From Bacillus sp. REN10 (GTDB taxonomy: Bacteria > Bacillota > Bacilli > Bacillales > Domibacillaceae): a DNA stretch of 64,000 nucleotides. Below the pieces are notes generated by a model. It worked only from the letters and a program-made list of their open reading frames with translations, did not search any database and was not told the origin of the DNA. Position numbers and translations under genes: made by a program. Below are positions 44,121 to 53,285 of the stretch, piece after piece. Numbering within the stretch: the first letter of the stretch is position 1; every line of letters starts with the position of its first letter. The stretch is from positions 496,001-560,000 of the forward strand of contig NZ_JADHDW010000001.1 of NCBI RefSeq assembly GCF_016820555.1. Direction: 5' to 3'.

Positions 44121-45182
44121 GTGACTAGGGAACAAAGAAAAAGAGAACATATTCAATATGCACTCTCTACAGGCCAAAGTCGTGCGACTGGCTTTGATGA
44201 CATTGACATCGTTCACCAAAGTCTTCCAAACATCGCTTTGAATGACCTCTCCATTCAAACTAAAATTGGCGAACTTACTTTAAGTTCGCCAATTTTTATC
44301 AATGCGATGACTGGGGGCGGAGGTAGAGAAACGGAAAAAATTAATGAGAACTTATCTATAGCAGCACGGGAGTCTGGTGTAGCCATGGCAGTAGGATCAC
44401 AAATGTCCGCCATTAAAAATCATGCTGAAAGACAAACCTTTCGCGTCGTTCGTCAAATGAACCCGAAAGGAATCATATTAGCTAATATTGGCAGTGAGGC
44501 GACGATCGAACAGGCCGCAATGGCTGTCGAGATGCTTGAAGCGGATGCGCTGCAAATTCATTTAAATGTGATTCAAGAATTGGCGATGCCCGAAGGAGAC
44601 CGTAACTTTTTCGGCGCTTATGAGCGGATTCAGGCGATCACAGAGTCCTTGCCAGTGCCTGTCATTGTAAAGGAAACCGGATTCGGCTTAAGCAAAGAAG
44701 CGGTCAATCAATTATCTGCTTTACCGTTAGCTGCTATTGATGTGGGCGGTTTTGGCGGAACTAATTTTGCTGCTATTGAAAATGCTCGCAGGAATAGGGC
44801 TCTTGCTTATTTTAATAACTGGGGCATTTCTACAGTTGCATCCATTGTCGAAGCAAGGCAAACAGCACCTCAACATTTAAATGTCATCGCTTCTGGCGGT
44901 ATACAGCATAGCTTAGATGTGTTAAAAGCCCTTATACTTGGAGCTGATGCAGTTGGAATGGCAGGGTTTCTGCTGAAAACCTTGTTGCAGGAAGGGTTTG
45001 AGTCGTTGTTAGTAGAAATAAACGAACTGCATGAAGATTTAAAAATGATGATGTGTGCTTTAGGTGCTACTACTGTAGAAGAATTGCATCGCGTACCTGT
45101 GGTGATTAAAGGAGAAACTTATCATTGGTTGGATGTGCGAGGGTTTGAGCCAAGGGGTTTGAGTCAAAGACCTTTCAAGTAA
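44121..45182 (+). CDS. fni: Type 2 isopentenyl-diphosphate delta-isomerase
   Basis: FMN- and NADPH-dependent enzyme interconverting IPP and DMAPP; supplies prenyl units for hepS/hepT products in the same window. 353 residues: NAMTGGGG near 60, [10 protein letters not shown] with substrate residues near 150, VDVGG(F)GGTNF near 215 and ASGG near 260. GTG start at 44121 after GGTGATGAG. An unusually perfect hairpin lies inside its coding sequence (44262-44296). Confidence 0.94.
   Translation: MTREQRKREHIQYALSTGQSRATGFDDIDIVHQSLPNIALNDLSIQTKIGELTLSSPIFINAMTGGGGRETEKINENLSIAARESGVAMAVGSQMSAIKNHAERQTFRVVRQMNPKGIILANIGSEATIEQAAMAVEMLEADALQIHLNVIQELAMPEGDRNFFGAYERIQAITESLPVPVIVKETGFGLSKEAVNQLSALPLAAIDVGGFGGTNFAAIENARRNRALAYFNNWGISTVASIVEARQTAPQHLNVIASGGIQHSLDVLKALILGADAVGMAGFLLKTLLQEGFESLLVEINELHEDLKMMMCALGATTVEELHRVPVVIKGETYHWLDVRGFEPRGLSQRPFK
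44262..44296. other. Perfect 16-bp terminator-like hairpin inside fni
   Basis: AAAATTGGCGAACTTA (44262-44277), a 3-base loop and TAAGTTCGCCAATTTT (44281-44296), followed by one more T. It looks like a symmetric intrinsic terminator placed about 140 bases into the gene. Confidence 0.7.
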
Positions 45183-45256
45183 ACTCCCTCAACTAGAACT
45201 CTTTCATGGTTTTGGTTGCTTGCTAAGGAGAATATTGATAAAATGGATAAGTTCAG

Positions 45257-45290
45257 AAAACCCTTCTACGTCAGAAGGGTTTTATTTATA
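45257..45290 (+). terminator. Terminator of fni
   Basis: AAAACCCTTCT / AGAAGGGTTTT with an acgtc loop and a TTTATTTATA tail. B. subtilis seaA (yphA) of this region is absent. Confidence 0.85.
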
Positions 45291-45351
45291 CGGACGTAGA
45301 CAATAATGATGATAACCAAAATAGAATGTAAGTGTGGAAAGGATGAATAAA

Positions 45352-46662
45352 ATGGTGAAACCAGTAGTCGCCATTGTAGGGCGCCCGAATGTAGGGAAAT
45401 CAACCATTTTCAACCGAATTGTCGGCGAAAGGATTTCAATCGTCGAAGATATTCCTGGTGTAACAAGAGATCGAATTTATAGTTCAGGAGAATGGTTAAA
45501 TCATGAATTTAACCTTATTGATACCGGTGGAATTGATTTAGGAGATGAACCGTTTTTAGAGCAAATTCGTCAACAGGCGGAAATTGCCATCGAAGAGGCG
45601 GATGTGATCATCTTTTTAGCAAGTGGAAGAGAGGGTGTGACTTCAGCTGATGAGGAAGTTGCAAAAATCTTATACCGCTCCAAAAAACCAATCGTTCTTG
45701 CTGTAAATAAAGTGGACAATCCAGAAATGCGCAGTCAAATTTATGACTTTTATTCTTTAGGTTTTGGGGAGCCGTTTCCGATCTCCGGTGCGCATGGAAT
45801 TGGATTAGGAGATATGTTAGATGCGGTCGTCGCCCATTTTCCACAAGTGGATGAAGAGGACTATGATCCAGATGTCATTAAATTCTCGTTAATTGGTCGT
45901 CCGAATGTAGGGAAGTCTTCTCTAGTCAATGCCTTGCTAGGGGAAGAAAGAGTCATTGTAAGTAATGTGGCTGGAACGACGAGAGATGCTATTGATTCTC
46001 CATATATGTACGATGGACAAGAGTATGTCATTATTGATACAGCAGGCATGAGGAAAAAAGGGAAAGTATACGAAACGACAGAAAAATATAGTGTTTTGCG
46101 TGCGTTACGGGCGATTGAACGATCTGATGTGGTGCTAGTAGTGATTAATGCGGAAGAAGGCATTCGCGAGCAAGACAAGCATATTGCTGGTTATGCCCAT
46201 GAAGCTGGACGGGCGGTCGTCATCGTTGTGAATAAATGGGATGCGATTGAAAAAGATGAGAAAACGATGAAGGAATTTGAACAAAGTATTCGCAGTCATT
46301 TCTTGTTCTTAGATTATGCGCCGATCGTCTTCTTATCCGCGAAAACAAAAAAACGGGTTCATACGCTGTTGCCAGTCATTGATCAAGCGAGTGAAAATCA
46401 CGCGATGCGCGTACAGTCTAGTGTGCTCAATGATGTCATCATGGATGCGGTAGCTATGAATCCTACTCCATCAGATAAAGGAAAGCGATTAAGAATTTAT
46501 TATGCCACACAAGTAGCCGTGAAGCCGCCTACTTTTGTGGTGTTTGTGAATGAACCGGAACTCATGCACTTTTCTTATGAACGTTTCTTAGAAAATCGAA
46601 TTCGTGATGCGTTTGGCTTTGAAGGAACACCAATTCGCATTCTTTCACGTGCTCGAAAATAA
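45352..46662 (+). CDS. der: Ribosome-assembly GTPase Der (EngA)
   Basis: Essential GTPase for 50S subunit maturation. 436 residues with two G domains: first GRPNVGKST near 10 with DTGG and NKVD, second GRPNVGKSS near 183 with DTAGMRKK and NKWD, then a KH-like C-terminal domain (about 350-436). The start at 45352 gives the conserved [13 protein letters not shown]; in-frame ATGs at 45343 and upstream are less well placed for GGAAAGGA. Confidence 0.97.
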   Translation: MVKPVVAIVGRPNVGKSTIFNRIVGERISIVEDIPGVTRDRIYSSGEWLNHEFNLIDTGGIDLGDEPFLEQIRQQAEIAIEEADVIIFLASGREGVTSADEEVAKILYRSKKPIVLAVNKVDNPEMRSQIYDFYSLGFGEPFPISGAHGIGLGDMLDAVVAHFPQVDEEDYDPDVIKFSLIGRPNVGKSSLVNALLGEERVIVSNVAGTTRDAIDSPYMYDGQEYVIIDTAGMRKKGKVYETTEKYSVLRALRAIERSDVVLVVINAEEGIREQDKHIAGYAHEAGRAVVIVVNKWDAIEKDEKTMKEFEQSIRSHFLFLDYAPIVFLSAKTKKRVHTLLPVIDQASENHAMRVQSSVLNDVIMDAVAMNPTPSDKGKRLRIYYATQVAVKPPTFVVFVNEPELMHFSYERFLENRIRDAFGFEGTPIRILSRARK

Positions 46663-46682
46663 TGAAAAGCTGGTGAAAAAAC

Positions 46683-47738
46683 ATGAAGAAGAAGGAACAA
46701 ATAGCTGTTGTTGGAGCTGGAAGCTGGGGGACTGCTTTAGCTCTTGTGCTTGCTGATAATGGCCATGATGTTCGTTTATGGGCAAATAATCAAGCGCGCA
46801 TTCAAGAAATCAATGAACAGCATACGAATCATCAATACTTGCCGAATATTGAGCTTCCTGCAAATATTGTGGGCTATCATTCTATGGCGGAAGTTTTGGA
46901 TGGGATTGATTTAATGGTGTTGGCAGTACCAACAAAAGCGATTCGTGAAGTGCTTCGTTCTGTCCAAAAACATCAAACCAAACCGCTGACCATTATTCAT
47001 GTTAGTAAAGGAATCGAACCGGATACACTTTTGCGCATTTCTGAAATGATTGAAGAAGAAATGCCGAAAGAGCTTTGCCAGGCTATTGTTGTTCTATCTG
47101 GTCCTAGCCATGCGGAAGAGGTGAGTCTGCGTCATCCAACAACGGTAACGGTCTCCTCGAAAGATATGGAAGCAGCCGAAAGAGTTCAAGATATCTTTAT
47201 GAATCAGCATTTTCGCGTATATACGAACTCAGACGTAGTCGGAGTCGAGATTGGCGGGGCCTTAAAAAATATTATTGCTTTAGCTGCAGGGATTTCCGAT
47301 GGTCTAGGTTATGGAGACAATGCAAAAGCGGCCTTAATTACGAGAGGGCTAGCCGAAATCGCTCGACTAGGAACAAAAATGGGAGCGAAGCCGCTGACTT
47401 TCTCTGGACTGACCGGTATTGGCGATTTAATTGTTACTTGTACGAGTGTTCATTCCCGTAACTGGCGTGCGGGGAATATGCTCGGTCAAGGGAAAAAACT
47501 AGAAGAAGTATTGGCCAATATGGGGATGGTGGTTGAAGGGGTTCGGACGACGAAAGCTGCTCGACAATTATCTCTTAAGTATCATGTGAAGATGCCAATC
47601 ACTGAAGCACTTTACGGCATATTATTCGAAGACCATGATCCAAAAGCTGTCGTTGACGAATTAATGGCTCGTATGAAAACACATGAAATGGAAGACTTAG
47701 TAAATGTATATGAAGATCGTCAATCTGATGAAATATAG
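46683..47738 (+). CDS. gpsA: Glycerol-3-phosphate dehydrogenase [NAD(P)+]
   Basis: Makes sn-glycerol 3-phosphate for phospholipid synthesis. 351 residues: N-terminal dinucleotide site [10 protein letters not shown] near 10, GPSHAEE near 140, conserved catalytic Lys in GALKNI near 195, and GLTGIGDLI near 245. It lies 20 bases after der and is probably cotranscribed. Confidence 0.97.
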   Translation: MKKKEQIAVVGAGSWGTALALVLADNGHDVRLWANNQARIQEINEQHTNHQYLPNIELPANIVGYHSMAEVLDGIDLMVLAVPTKAIREVLRSVQKHQTKPLTIIHVSKGIEPDTLLRISEMIEEEMPKELCQAIVVLSGPSHAEEVSLRHPTTVTVSSKDMEAAERVQDIFMNQHFRVYTNSDVVGVEIGGALKNIIALAAGISDGLGYGDNAKAALITRGLAEIARLGTKMGAKPLTFSGLTGIGDLIVTCTSVHSRNWRAGNMLGQGKKLEEVLANMGMVVEGVRTTKAARQLSLKYHVKMPITEALYGILFEDHDPKAVVDELMARMKTHEMEDLVNVYEDRQSDEI

Positions 47739-47820
47739 AGACGTTCGCTGAGTCAAAAGTCAGAACCTCCCCATATAATATGGTGAGAAAGCCAGCGATA
47801 TTAGGAGATGGCGGTCGAAT

Positions 47821-47859
47821 CAGCTGAGGCAGTGAAACAGTCTGCTTCAGCTTTTTTTT
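47821..47859 (+). terminator. Terminator of der-gpsA
   Basis: AGCTGAGGCAG / CTGC(t)TCAGCT with a tgaaacagt loop and eight Ts. Confidence 0.9.
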
Positions 47860-47860
47860 G

Positions 47861-47905
47861 AATCCAGCTGAATTAGTACATAGACGAGCTTCATAGAGCT
47901 GGATT
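47861..47905 (+). repeat. Second inverted repeat after the gpsA terminator
   Basis: AATCCAGCT (47861-47869) / AGCTGGATT (47897-47905), a perfect 9-bp stem with a 27-base loop, directly after the terminator T-run. No clear role. Confidence 0.45.
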
Positions 47906-47940
47906 TCAACACGTTCAAGGTCCAATTTAGCTAGTGATTG

Positions 47941-47949
47941 TGATATAAT
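47941..47949 (+). promoter_or_regulatory. Extended -10 promoter of yphE-yphF
   Basis: TGATATAAT (TGnTATAAT), about 31 bases before yphE, without a good -35. Confidence 0.5.
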
Positions 47950-47979
47950 CAGGTCGATAACTGAAAGGGGTAGTGCAAG

Positions 47980-48183
47980 ATGTCACCATCAATGTTAAAT
48001 ATGTGGATTTCTTTTGCCGGTATGGGACTTATGATTCTCGCCGTCATGATGATTTATTTAAGTCGTTATAAAATGAAAAATGGTTTTTTTAAATTCATCT
48101 CTGCTATGTTGGCGTATGCTTGTTTGATTATTGGTGGAATGATCATGGTGTATATCGTGTTCAGCGGGCCAACAGGAGCTTAG
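47980..48183 (+). CDS. yphE: DUF2768 family small membrane protein YphE
   Basis: 67 residues with two membrane segments (about 5-25 and 38-60) joined by a basic loop (SRYKMKNGFFK). Function unknown. Position between gpsA and the yphF-spoIVA genes and the length match B. subtilis YphE. GAAAGGGG precedes the ATG. Confidence 0.8.
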   Translation: MSPSMLNMWISFAGMGLMILAVMMIYLSRYKMKNGFFKFISAMLAYACLIIGGMIMVYIVFSGPTGA

Positions 48184-48192
48184 GGGGCAACA

Positions 48193-48900
48193 ATGAAAAA
48201 ATATTCAATCATCGTATTATTTATTCTTATTTCTTCCATTATGAGCGGCTGTATGTTTCCGGAAGATCAGTTAGCGGCTAATCAAGTGCCGTATGAAGAT
48301 CAAGTACAGTCGGTGCAAACGGCAGTAAATCAATATAAAGAGCAAAATGGCGGCCTCTTACCTATTAAAAACAAAGAAGCTGATACGCCATTATACGAAA
48401 AGTATCCGATTGATTTTAAAAAGTTAGCCCCGCAATTTATGGCAGAACCTCCAGGGAATGCTTTTGAATCAGGGGGGATCTTTCAATACGTTCTAATAGA
48501 TGTTGAGAAAAACCCGACTGTGAAACTGATTGATTTAAGAATGGCGGAGCAAATTCGTGATATACAATTGCGTGTCAAGTCCCATAAATATCCACCGTAT
48601 CATAGAGAGTTAGCTCCTAATGTGTATTCATTAAAATACAAGGAGCTTGGCTATGAAGAAGAGCCTTATGTGGTTAGTCCATACTCCAATAACAATTTGC
48701 CACTCGTGATTTCAGGAGATGGCACTATTTATGTTGATTACAGCAGTGATTTGTATTCAGCCTTGCAAACAGCAAAAGATAAGCCGAAAAAAGGAGAGGA
48801 TATTCGTCCATTACTTTGTCAAGATTCTTTAATTGCTCCAGGATTTTCCCTTCCTTATACAGTAGATGAAAAGAATGTGCCTGTTTTTATGGCGAAATAA
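48193..48900 (+). CDS. yphF: Lipoprotein YphF
   Basis: 235-residue secreted lipoprotein: hydrophobic signal with a lipobox ending at C20 (IMSGC), then a soluble domain with no catalytic motif that I recognise. It follows yphE by 9 bases. Function unknown; the B. subtilis homologue sits in the same place upstream of spoIVA. Confidence 0.8.
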   Translation: MKKYSIIVLFILISSIMSGCMFPEDQLAANQVPYEDQVQSVQTAVNQYKEQNGGLLPIKNKEADTPLYEKYPIDFKKLAPQFMAEPPGNAFESGGIFQYVLIDVEKNPTVKLIDLRMAEQIRDIQLRVKSHKYPPYHRELAPNVYSLKYKELGYEEEPYVVSPYSNNNLPLVISGDGTIYVDYSSDLYSALQTAKDKPKKGEDIRPLLCQDSLIAPGFSLPYTVDEKNVPVFMAK

Positions 48901-48901
48901 A

Positions 48902-48976
48902 GTGACACTTCAATCAGTGAGGGCTGTATCTCTTGTTGATTGTGTGAGTTTAACAGCCTGTTAATGCGGGATAAAT
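48902..48976 (+). repeat. Copy B of the short foldable repeat
   Basis: Begins just after the yphF stop with GTGACACTTCAATCAG (48902-48917) and ends with CGGGATAAAT (48967-48976), matching copy A at 9821-9885. CAATCAGTGAGGG and CTCTTGTTGATTG form a 13-bp stem (with G-U pairs) around a 6-base loop. Confidence 0.55.
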
Positions 48977-48984
48977 AGAAAGAA

Positions 48985-49021
48985 AGAGACCTCAGTTTGC
49001 CTATTGGGGTCTCTTTTTTTC
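48985..49021 (+). terminator. Terminator of yphE-yphF
   Basis: AGAGACC / GGTCTCT stem and eight Ts, directly after repeat copy B. Confidence 0.9.
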
Positions 49022-49036
49022 TATCTATTATTTTCA

Positions 49037-49067
49037 GGCATATAAAATAGGGACAACATCATACAAT
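49037..49067 (+). promoter_or_regulatory. Sigma-E promoter of spoIVA
   Basis: GGCATATA (49037-49044), a 15-base spacer and a perfect CATACAAT (49060-49067), 63 bases before spoIVA. spoIVA is a known sigma-E gene. Confidence 0.75.
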
Positions 49068-49129
49068 TTAATGTATGAGAAGCGGACTGCTACTAGAAAA
49101 CGTATGCAATAAAGCAGGGAGGGAATCAA

Positions 49130-50608
49130 GTGGAAAAAACAGATGTTTTTAAAGATATAGCGGAACGCACAGGAGGAGATATTTATTTAGGCGTTGTAGG
49201 AGCTGTTCGAACAGGCAAATCGACGTTCATTAAGAAATTTATGGAGCAGCTTGTGCTTCCAAAAATAGAGAATGAAGCAGAACGAGCTCGTGCGCTTGAT
49301 GAACTGCCGCAAAGTGCAGCTGGAAAAACAATCATGACGACTGAACCTAAATTTGTGCCAAATCAGGCTATCTCCATTCAAGTAGACGATGGCCTTGATG
49401 TGAATATTCGCCTTGTTGATTGTGTAGGGTATGTGATTCCGGAAGCGAAAGGATACGAGGATGAGAATGGGCCGAGAATGATAAATACACCTTGGTTTGA
49501 AGAGCCGATTCCCTTTCATGAAGCAGCGGAAATAGGCACTCGCAAAGTCATTCAGGAACACTCCACGATTGGTGTAGTGATCACAACAGACGGTACAGTA
49601 GGAGAGATTCCTAGAGAAAATTACCTTGATGCAGAAGAGAGAATCATCAACGAACTAAAAGAAGTGGGAAAACCGTTTATTATGATTGTTAACTCTGCTA
49701 GGCCATTTCATCCAGAAACAGACAGTTTACGAGACAGCTTGATCGAAAAATATGATATTCCTGTTATTTCTATGTCAGTAGAAAGCATGAGAGAAACTGA
49801 TGTGATTAATGTGCTCAAGGAAGCGCTATTTGAATTTCCTGTTCATGAAGTGAATGTGAACTTGCCGGGCTGGGTGATGGTGTTGAAAGATAATCATTGG
49901 CTCCGAGGACATTATCAAGAGGCAATTAAAGAAACAGTGCAAGATATTAAGCGGCTTAGAGATGTGGATCGCATTGTTCAGCAATTCGATGATTATGAGT
50001 TTATTGAAAGTGCCGGATTAGCAGGTATGGATATGGGGCAAGGGGTGGCAGAAATCGATCTATTTGCTCCAGATGAGTTATATGATCAAGTGCTGAAAGA
50101 GATTGTTGGAGTTGATATACGTGGGAAAGATCATTTGCTGGAGTTAATGCAAGACTTTGCAAATGCGAAAAGGGAATACGATCAAGTGTCAGACGCTTTA
50201 AGAATGGTAAAGCAGACGGGTTATGGTGTTGCGGCGCCTTCCCTTGAAGATATGAGCCTTGATGAGCCAGAAATTATTCGTCAAGGATCCCGATTTGGTG
50301 TTCGTTTAAAAGCGGTCGCTCCATCGATTCATATGATTAAGGTGGATGTAGAATCAGAATTTGCTCCAATCATTGGAACAGAAAAGCAAAGCGAGGAGCT
50401 CGTTCGTTATTTAATGCAAGATTTTGAAGATGATCCGTTATCTATTTGGAATTCAGATATATTTGGCAGAAATTTAAGTTCCATCGTTCGCGAAGGAATT
50501 CAAGGGAAACTGGCTTTAATGCCGGAAAACGCAAGATATAAACTGAAAGAAACGTTAGAGCGGATCATTAATGAAGGTTCAGGAGGGATGATCGCTATTA
50601 TTTTATAA
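49130..50608 (+). CDS. spoIVA: Stage IV sporulation protein A (coat basement-layer ATPase)
   Basis: Polymerises with ATP hydrolysis on the forespore surface to form the base of the spore coat. 492 residues: Walker A GAVRTGKST with K30, Walker-B-like VDCVGY near 100, a middle domain, and a conserved C-terminus (SGGMIAIIL) that binds SpoVM. GGGAGG upstream. Length equals the B. subtilis protein. Confidence 0.98.
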   Translation: MEKTDVFKDIAERTGGDIYLGVVGAVRTGKSTFIKKFMEQLVLPKIENEAERARALDELPQSAAGKTIMTTEPKFVPNQAISIQVDDGLDVNIRLVDCVGYVIPEAKGYEDENGPRMINTPWFEEPIPFHEAAEIGTRKVIQEHSTIGVVITTDGTVGEIPRENYLDAEERIINELKEVGKPFIMIVNSARPFHPETDSLRDSLIEKYDIPVISMSVESMRETDVINVLKEALFEFPVHEVNVNLPGWVMVLKDNHWLRGHYQEAIKETVQDIKRLRDVDRIVQQFDDYEFIESAGLAGMDMGQGVAEIDLFAPDELYDQVLKEIVGVDIRGKDHLLELMQDFANAKREYDQVSDALRMVKQTGYGVAAPSLEDMSLDEPEIIRQGSRFGVRLKAVAPSIHMIKVDVESEFAPIIGTEKQSEELVRYLMQDFEDDPLSIWNSDIFGRNLSSIVREGIQGKLALMPENARYKLKETLERIINEGSGGMIAIIL

Positions 50609-50621
50609 ATATACTGATGCT

Positions 50622-50660
50622 CCAGACTCTCTATTTAAGGAGGGTCTGTTTTGTATTTTT
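50622..50660 (+). terminator. Terminator of spoIVA
   Basis: CAGACTCTC / GGAGGGTCTG stem followed by TTTTGTATTTTTT. Confidence 0.8.
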
Positions 50661-50702
50661 TACTAAACGATGAAAGAATGGTTAAAACTTAAGGGATTCT
50701 GC

Positions 50703-50731
50703 TTGATAAGCCAATTCTTATGTGATAATCT
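50703..50731 (+). promoter_or_regulatory. Possible sigma-A promoter of hbs
   Basis: TTGATA (50703-50708), a 17-base spacer and TAATCT (50726-50731), giving a leader of about 140 bases before hbs. Confidence 0.4.
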
Positions 50732-50875
50732 TTTAACAGAATTAATGCAGGAACATTGATTCTATAGCTTTTTTTTAGTTTTATGTATAGAATTAGAAAA
50801 AATAGCTTACTAATGAAAGTAATGGATAATAATACAAAACTTTCGTTGATCCCTCTTTGGGAGGAGGTGAATGGC

Positions 50876-51148
50876 ATGAATAAAACAGATTTAATTAATC
50901 AAGTTGCAGAAGCAGCTGAACTATCCAAAAAAGATGCTACTAAAGCGGTTGAGGCCGTTTTTGATGCCATCCAAAGCACGTTAGCAAACGGCGATAAAGT
51001 TCAATTAATCGGTTTTGGTAACTTTGAAGTGCGTGAGCGTTCTGCTCGTAAAGGACGTAATCCTCAAACAGGTGAAGAAATTGAAATCGCTGCTAGCAAA
51101 GTACCTGCGTTTAAACCAGGTAAAGCATTGAAAGATGCGGTAAAATAA
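50876..51148 (+). CDS. hbs: Histone-like DNA-binding protein HU (HBsu)
   Basis: Nucleoid protein that bends and compacts DNA. 90 residues: N-terminal helices ([20 protein letters not shown]), the conserved [21 protein letters not shown] beta-arm with Pro for intercalation, and a C-terminal helix. GGGAGGAGGTGA precedes the ATG at 50876. The frame is open upstream to 50783, but that extension lacks a ribosome site and is not HU-like. Confidence 0.97.
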   Translation: MNKTDLINQVAEAAELSKKDATKAVEAVFDAIQSTLANGDKVQLIGFGNFEVRERSARKGRNPQTGEEIEIAASKVPAFKPGKALKDAVK

Positions 51149-51169
51149 TTACATAGCCTTTTGGCTAAT

Positions 51170-51197
51170 AGGAGACCTCAAAAAGGTCTCCTTTTCT
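51170..51197 (+). terminator. Terminator of hbs
   Basis: GGAGACC / GGTCTCC stem and TTTT; a small hairpin TAGCC-tttt-GGCTA (51153-51166) comes just before it. Confidence 0.85.
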
Positions 51198-51384
51198 CAT
51201 ATTTAGGCTCTGTTATGTGGCAAAGACTGGTCCGTCTTATGTTTGCTGAGAGTCTAAACAGCCGCTTCCGTTTTTCTAAATAGAACACTTCTCTTTGATG
51301 TGGTTGTGGCGTTGTGCTAATATTTATATTGTTATAGTGTAAAGTGATATTTTATTTTATGTTAATGGAGAGGGTTGTATAGAT

Positions 51385-51951
51385 ATGGCTGAAGTAAATC
51401 GTGCTCAGATTGAAGAAGCAGTTAGATTAATATTAGAAGCAGTAGGAGAAGATCCGAATCGTGAAGGGCTGTTAGATACGCCTAAGCGAGTAGCAAAGAT
51501 GTATGAAGAGGTTTTCTCTGGTTTAAATAAAGATCCGAAAGAATATTTTGAAACGGTTTTCGGAGAAGATTATGAAGAATTAGTGTTAGTGAAAGATATT
51601 CCGTTTTATTCGATGTGTGAACATCATCTTGTGCCTTTCTTTGGTCATGCTCACGTGGCTTATTTTCCGAAGAATGGAAAAGTGACAGGTTTAAGCAAGT
51701 TAGCTCGCGCAGTAGAAACGGTCGCACGACGTCCACAGTTACAAGAGCGCATTACGTCCGAAGTAGCTGATGCCATTATGGAAAAGCTTGAACCCCATGG
51801 CGTAATGGTCGTAGTTGAAGCAGAACATATGTGCATGGCGATGCGAGGAGTGAAAAAGCCTGGTTCAAAAACAGTAACGACGGCTGCAAGAGGTAAATAT
51901 GCTGATGATGTACAGGCTCGTTCTGAACTTCTTCAACTAATTAAAGGTTAA
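51385..51951 (+). CDS. folE: GTP cyclohydrolase I
   Basis: First step of folate synthesis: GTP to 7,8-dihydroneopterin triphosphate. 188 residues. Zinc ligands and catalytic residues in [17 protein letters not shown] near 75-92 and the conserved [17 protein letters not shown] and [12 protein letters not shown] with the last Cys ligand. First gene of folE-mtrB (mtrAB). Confidence 0.97.
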   Translation: MAEVNRAQIEEAVRLILEAVGEDPNREGLLDTPKRVAKMYEEVFSGLNKDPKEYFETVFGEDYEELVLVKDIPFYSMCEHHLVPFFGHAHVAYFPKNGKVTGLSKLARAVETVARRPQLQERITSEVADAIMEKLEPHGVMVVVEAEHMCMAMRGVKKPGSKTVTTAARGKYADDVQARSELLQLIKG

Positions 51952-51973
51952 GAAAAGGAAGGTAGGATGAGGC

Positions 51974-52204
51974 ATGAAGTTAAATCAAGCTGACTACATC
52001 ATGATTCGTGCGCTTGAAGATGGTGTAAATGTAATTGGATTAACAAGAGGGTCAGATACTCGCTTTCATCACTCGGAAAAGCTAGACCGAGGTGAAGTGA
52101 TGGTTGCTCAATTCACAGAGCATACTTCAGCCATTAAAGTTCGCGGTAAAGCCGAAATTGTGACAAGTTTTGGACAAATGGAAAGCGGAAGTGTGAAAGA
52201 ATAG
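51974..52204 (+). CDS. mtrB: Tryptophan RNA-binding attenuation protein TRAP
   Basis: Forms an 11-mer ring that, with bound tryptophan, wraps (G/U)AG repeats in trp leader RNA. 76 residues. The Trp site region [22 protein letters not shown] and [16 protein letters not shown], and the RNA-binding Lys/Glu/Arg, are conserved. It lies 22 bases after folE. The trpEDCFBA genes it regulates in B. subtilis are not in this window. Confidence 0.97.
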   Translation: MKLNQADYIMIRALEDGVNVIGLTRGSDTRFHHSEKLDRGEVMVAQFTEHTSAIKVRGKAEIVTSFGQMESGSVKE

Positions 52205-52327
52205 AGCCGGATAAGAAGGAGGGCTATCCAGTATAGTGCCGAGCTTCTCTGCCAACGTCAATATATAGTGTTCCTCCTAGTATTTATGCTATATCAGACG
52301 GTGGAGAAGGCTGGCTCTTTTTTATTT
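52203..52327 (+). terminator. Large structured 3' region and terminator of folE-mtrB
   Basis: Outer stem AGAGCCGG / CTGGCTCT (with one G-U pair) followed by TTTTTTATTTT; inside it AGGAGG pairs with CCTCCT, and further pairings are possible. About 120 bases long, much bigger than an ordinary terminator. The rest of the gap to hepS holds only an extended -10. Confidence 0.6.
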
Positions 52328-52388
52328 TATGAAAAGGAGCCTTCTCTGTTCAATTTCTCTACATCGGTTCGTATTTAGCGAGTAAATG

Positions 52389-52397
52389 TGATATAAT
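52389..52397 (+). promoter_or_regulatory. Extended -10 promoter of hepS-menG-hepT
   Basis: TGATATAAT, 84 bases before hepS, without a clear -35. Confidence 0.5.
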
Positions 52398-52481
52398 GTT
52401 GCTTGTTTTATAACATGATGAAATAAAAAATAGTACATAAATAATCATAATAAAAAGAAACGGGATTAAGGGGTTAAGACG

Positions 52482-53282
52482 ATGAATGAATGGCTACAAC
52501 AAAAATCATTAATTGAAAAAGAGGTCCAATATAAACTTTCCTATCCTTATTTGCGAAAGTATATTGATAAGCCTGATATTGACGAAACTCGTCTGGAGAT
52601 ATTAATGTTTCCGTTTAACACAGAACGCTTATCTTCCTCTGAAACAAAACAATATATTACAACTGCCACGCTGATTCAAATCGCTCTTGATACCCATGAA
52701 AAAGTGACAGCTTCCTCAAGTGATATTATAAAAGAACAACAGCTAACTGTTTTGGCTGGTGATTATTTCAGTGGTTTATATTATCAGATTCTCGCTGATT
52801 TGAATGATGTTCATATGATTCGAACACTTGCAGATGCAGTAAAAAGTATTAATGAAAACAAGATTGCCTTATACCAAAAAGAACGATATTCCATTGAAGC
52901 GATCATGGAGAGTGTTTATAAAATAGAGACTGAGATTGTCGAGAGGTTTTATCGGTTTTTCGATGTTCAATACCTTTTTTCAGGTGTTTCGCATGTATTG
53001 TTTGTTAAAAGGTTGCTGAAGGAAAAGGAAGCCTTTTTTGCAGGTGAGAAAGCCATTGTGATCGATTCTCTTAAACAGATGAAGTTCCCTGAGGTAAAAG
53101 GATCGCTTTCGATGGAGCAACAGCAAAGTCTTTTTGATATTTGTGAAGAATATATTAGAAAAGCAAGAACAGCTGTCGAACAAATGTTGAGCACAGAGCT
53201 CGTTCATGAACCGATCCTTCATCTTTTCGAAAAAATGTCAGCTGAATTTTTTGGAAATAAAACTTATGTGGAAGAAGGGTAA
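52482..53282 (+). CDS. hepS: Heptaprenyl diphosphate synthase component I
   Basis: Small subunit (GerCA) of the enzyme that makes the C35 side chain of menaquinone-7. 266 residues, mostly helical. Conserved region IIKEQQLTVLAGDYFSGLYYQILADL near 85-110. It has no DDxxD of its own, as expected; catalysis is on HepT. First gene of hepS-menG-hepT. Confidence 0.9.
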   Translation: MNEWLQQKSLIEKEVQYKLSYPYLRKYIDKPDIDETRLEILMFPFNTERLSSSETKQYITTATLIQIALDTHEKVTASSSDIIKEQQLTVLAGDYFSGLYYQILADLNDVHMIRTLADAVKSINENKIALYQKERYSIEAIMESVYKIETEIVERFYRFFDVQYLFSGVSHVLFVKRLLKEKEAFFAGEKAIVIDSLKQMKFPEVKGSLSMEQQQSLFDICEEYIRKARTAVEQMLSTELVHEPILHLFEKMSAEFFGNKTYVEEG

Positions 53283-53285
53283 ATA

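Noticed and set aside
45183-45256. Extra gene between fni and der
   Set aside because: No frame with a start and ribosome site; only a terminator is supported.
49187-49561. Antisense open frame of 124 codons inside spoIVA
   Set aside because: Shadow of a clearly conserved gene; the peptide is Phe/His-rich and not protein-like.
50783-50875. In-frame N-terminal extension of hbs
   Set aside because: HU proteins start at MNKTDLI; the strong GGGAGGAGGTGA is placed for the ATG at 50876, and the upstream ATG has no ribosome site.
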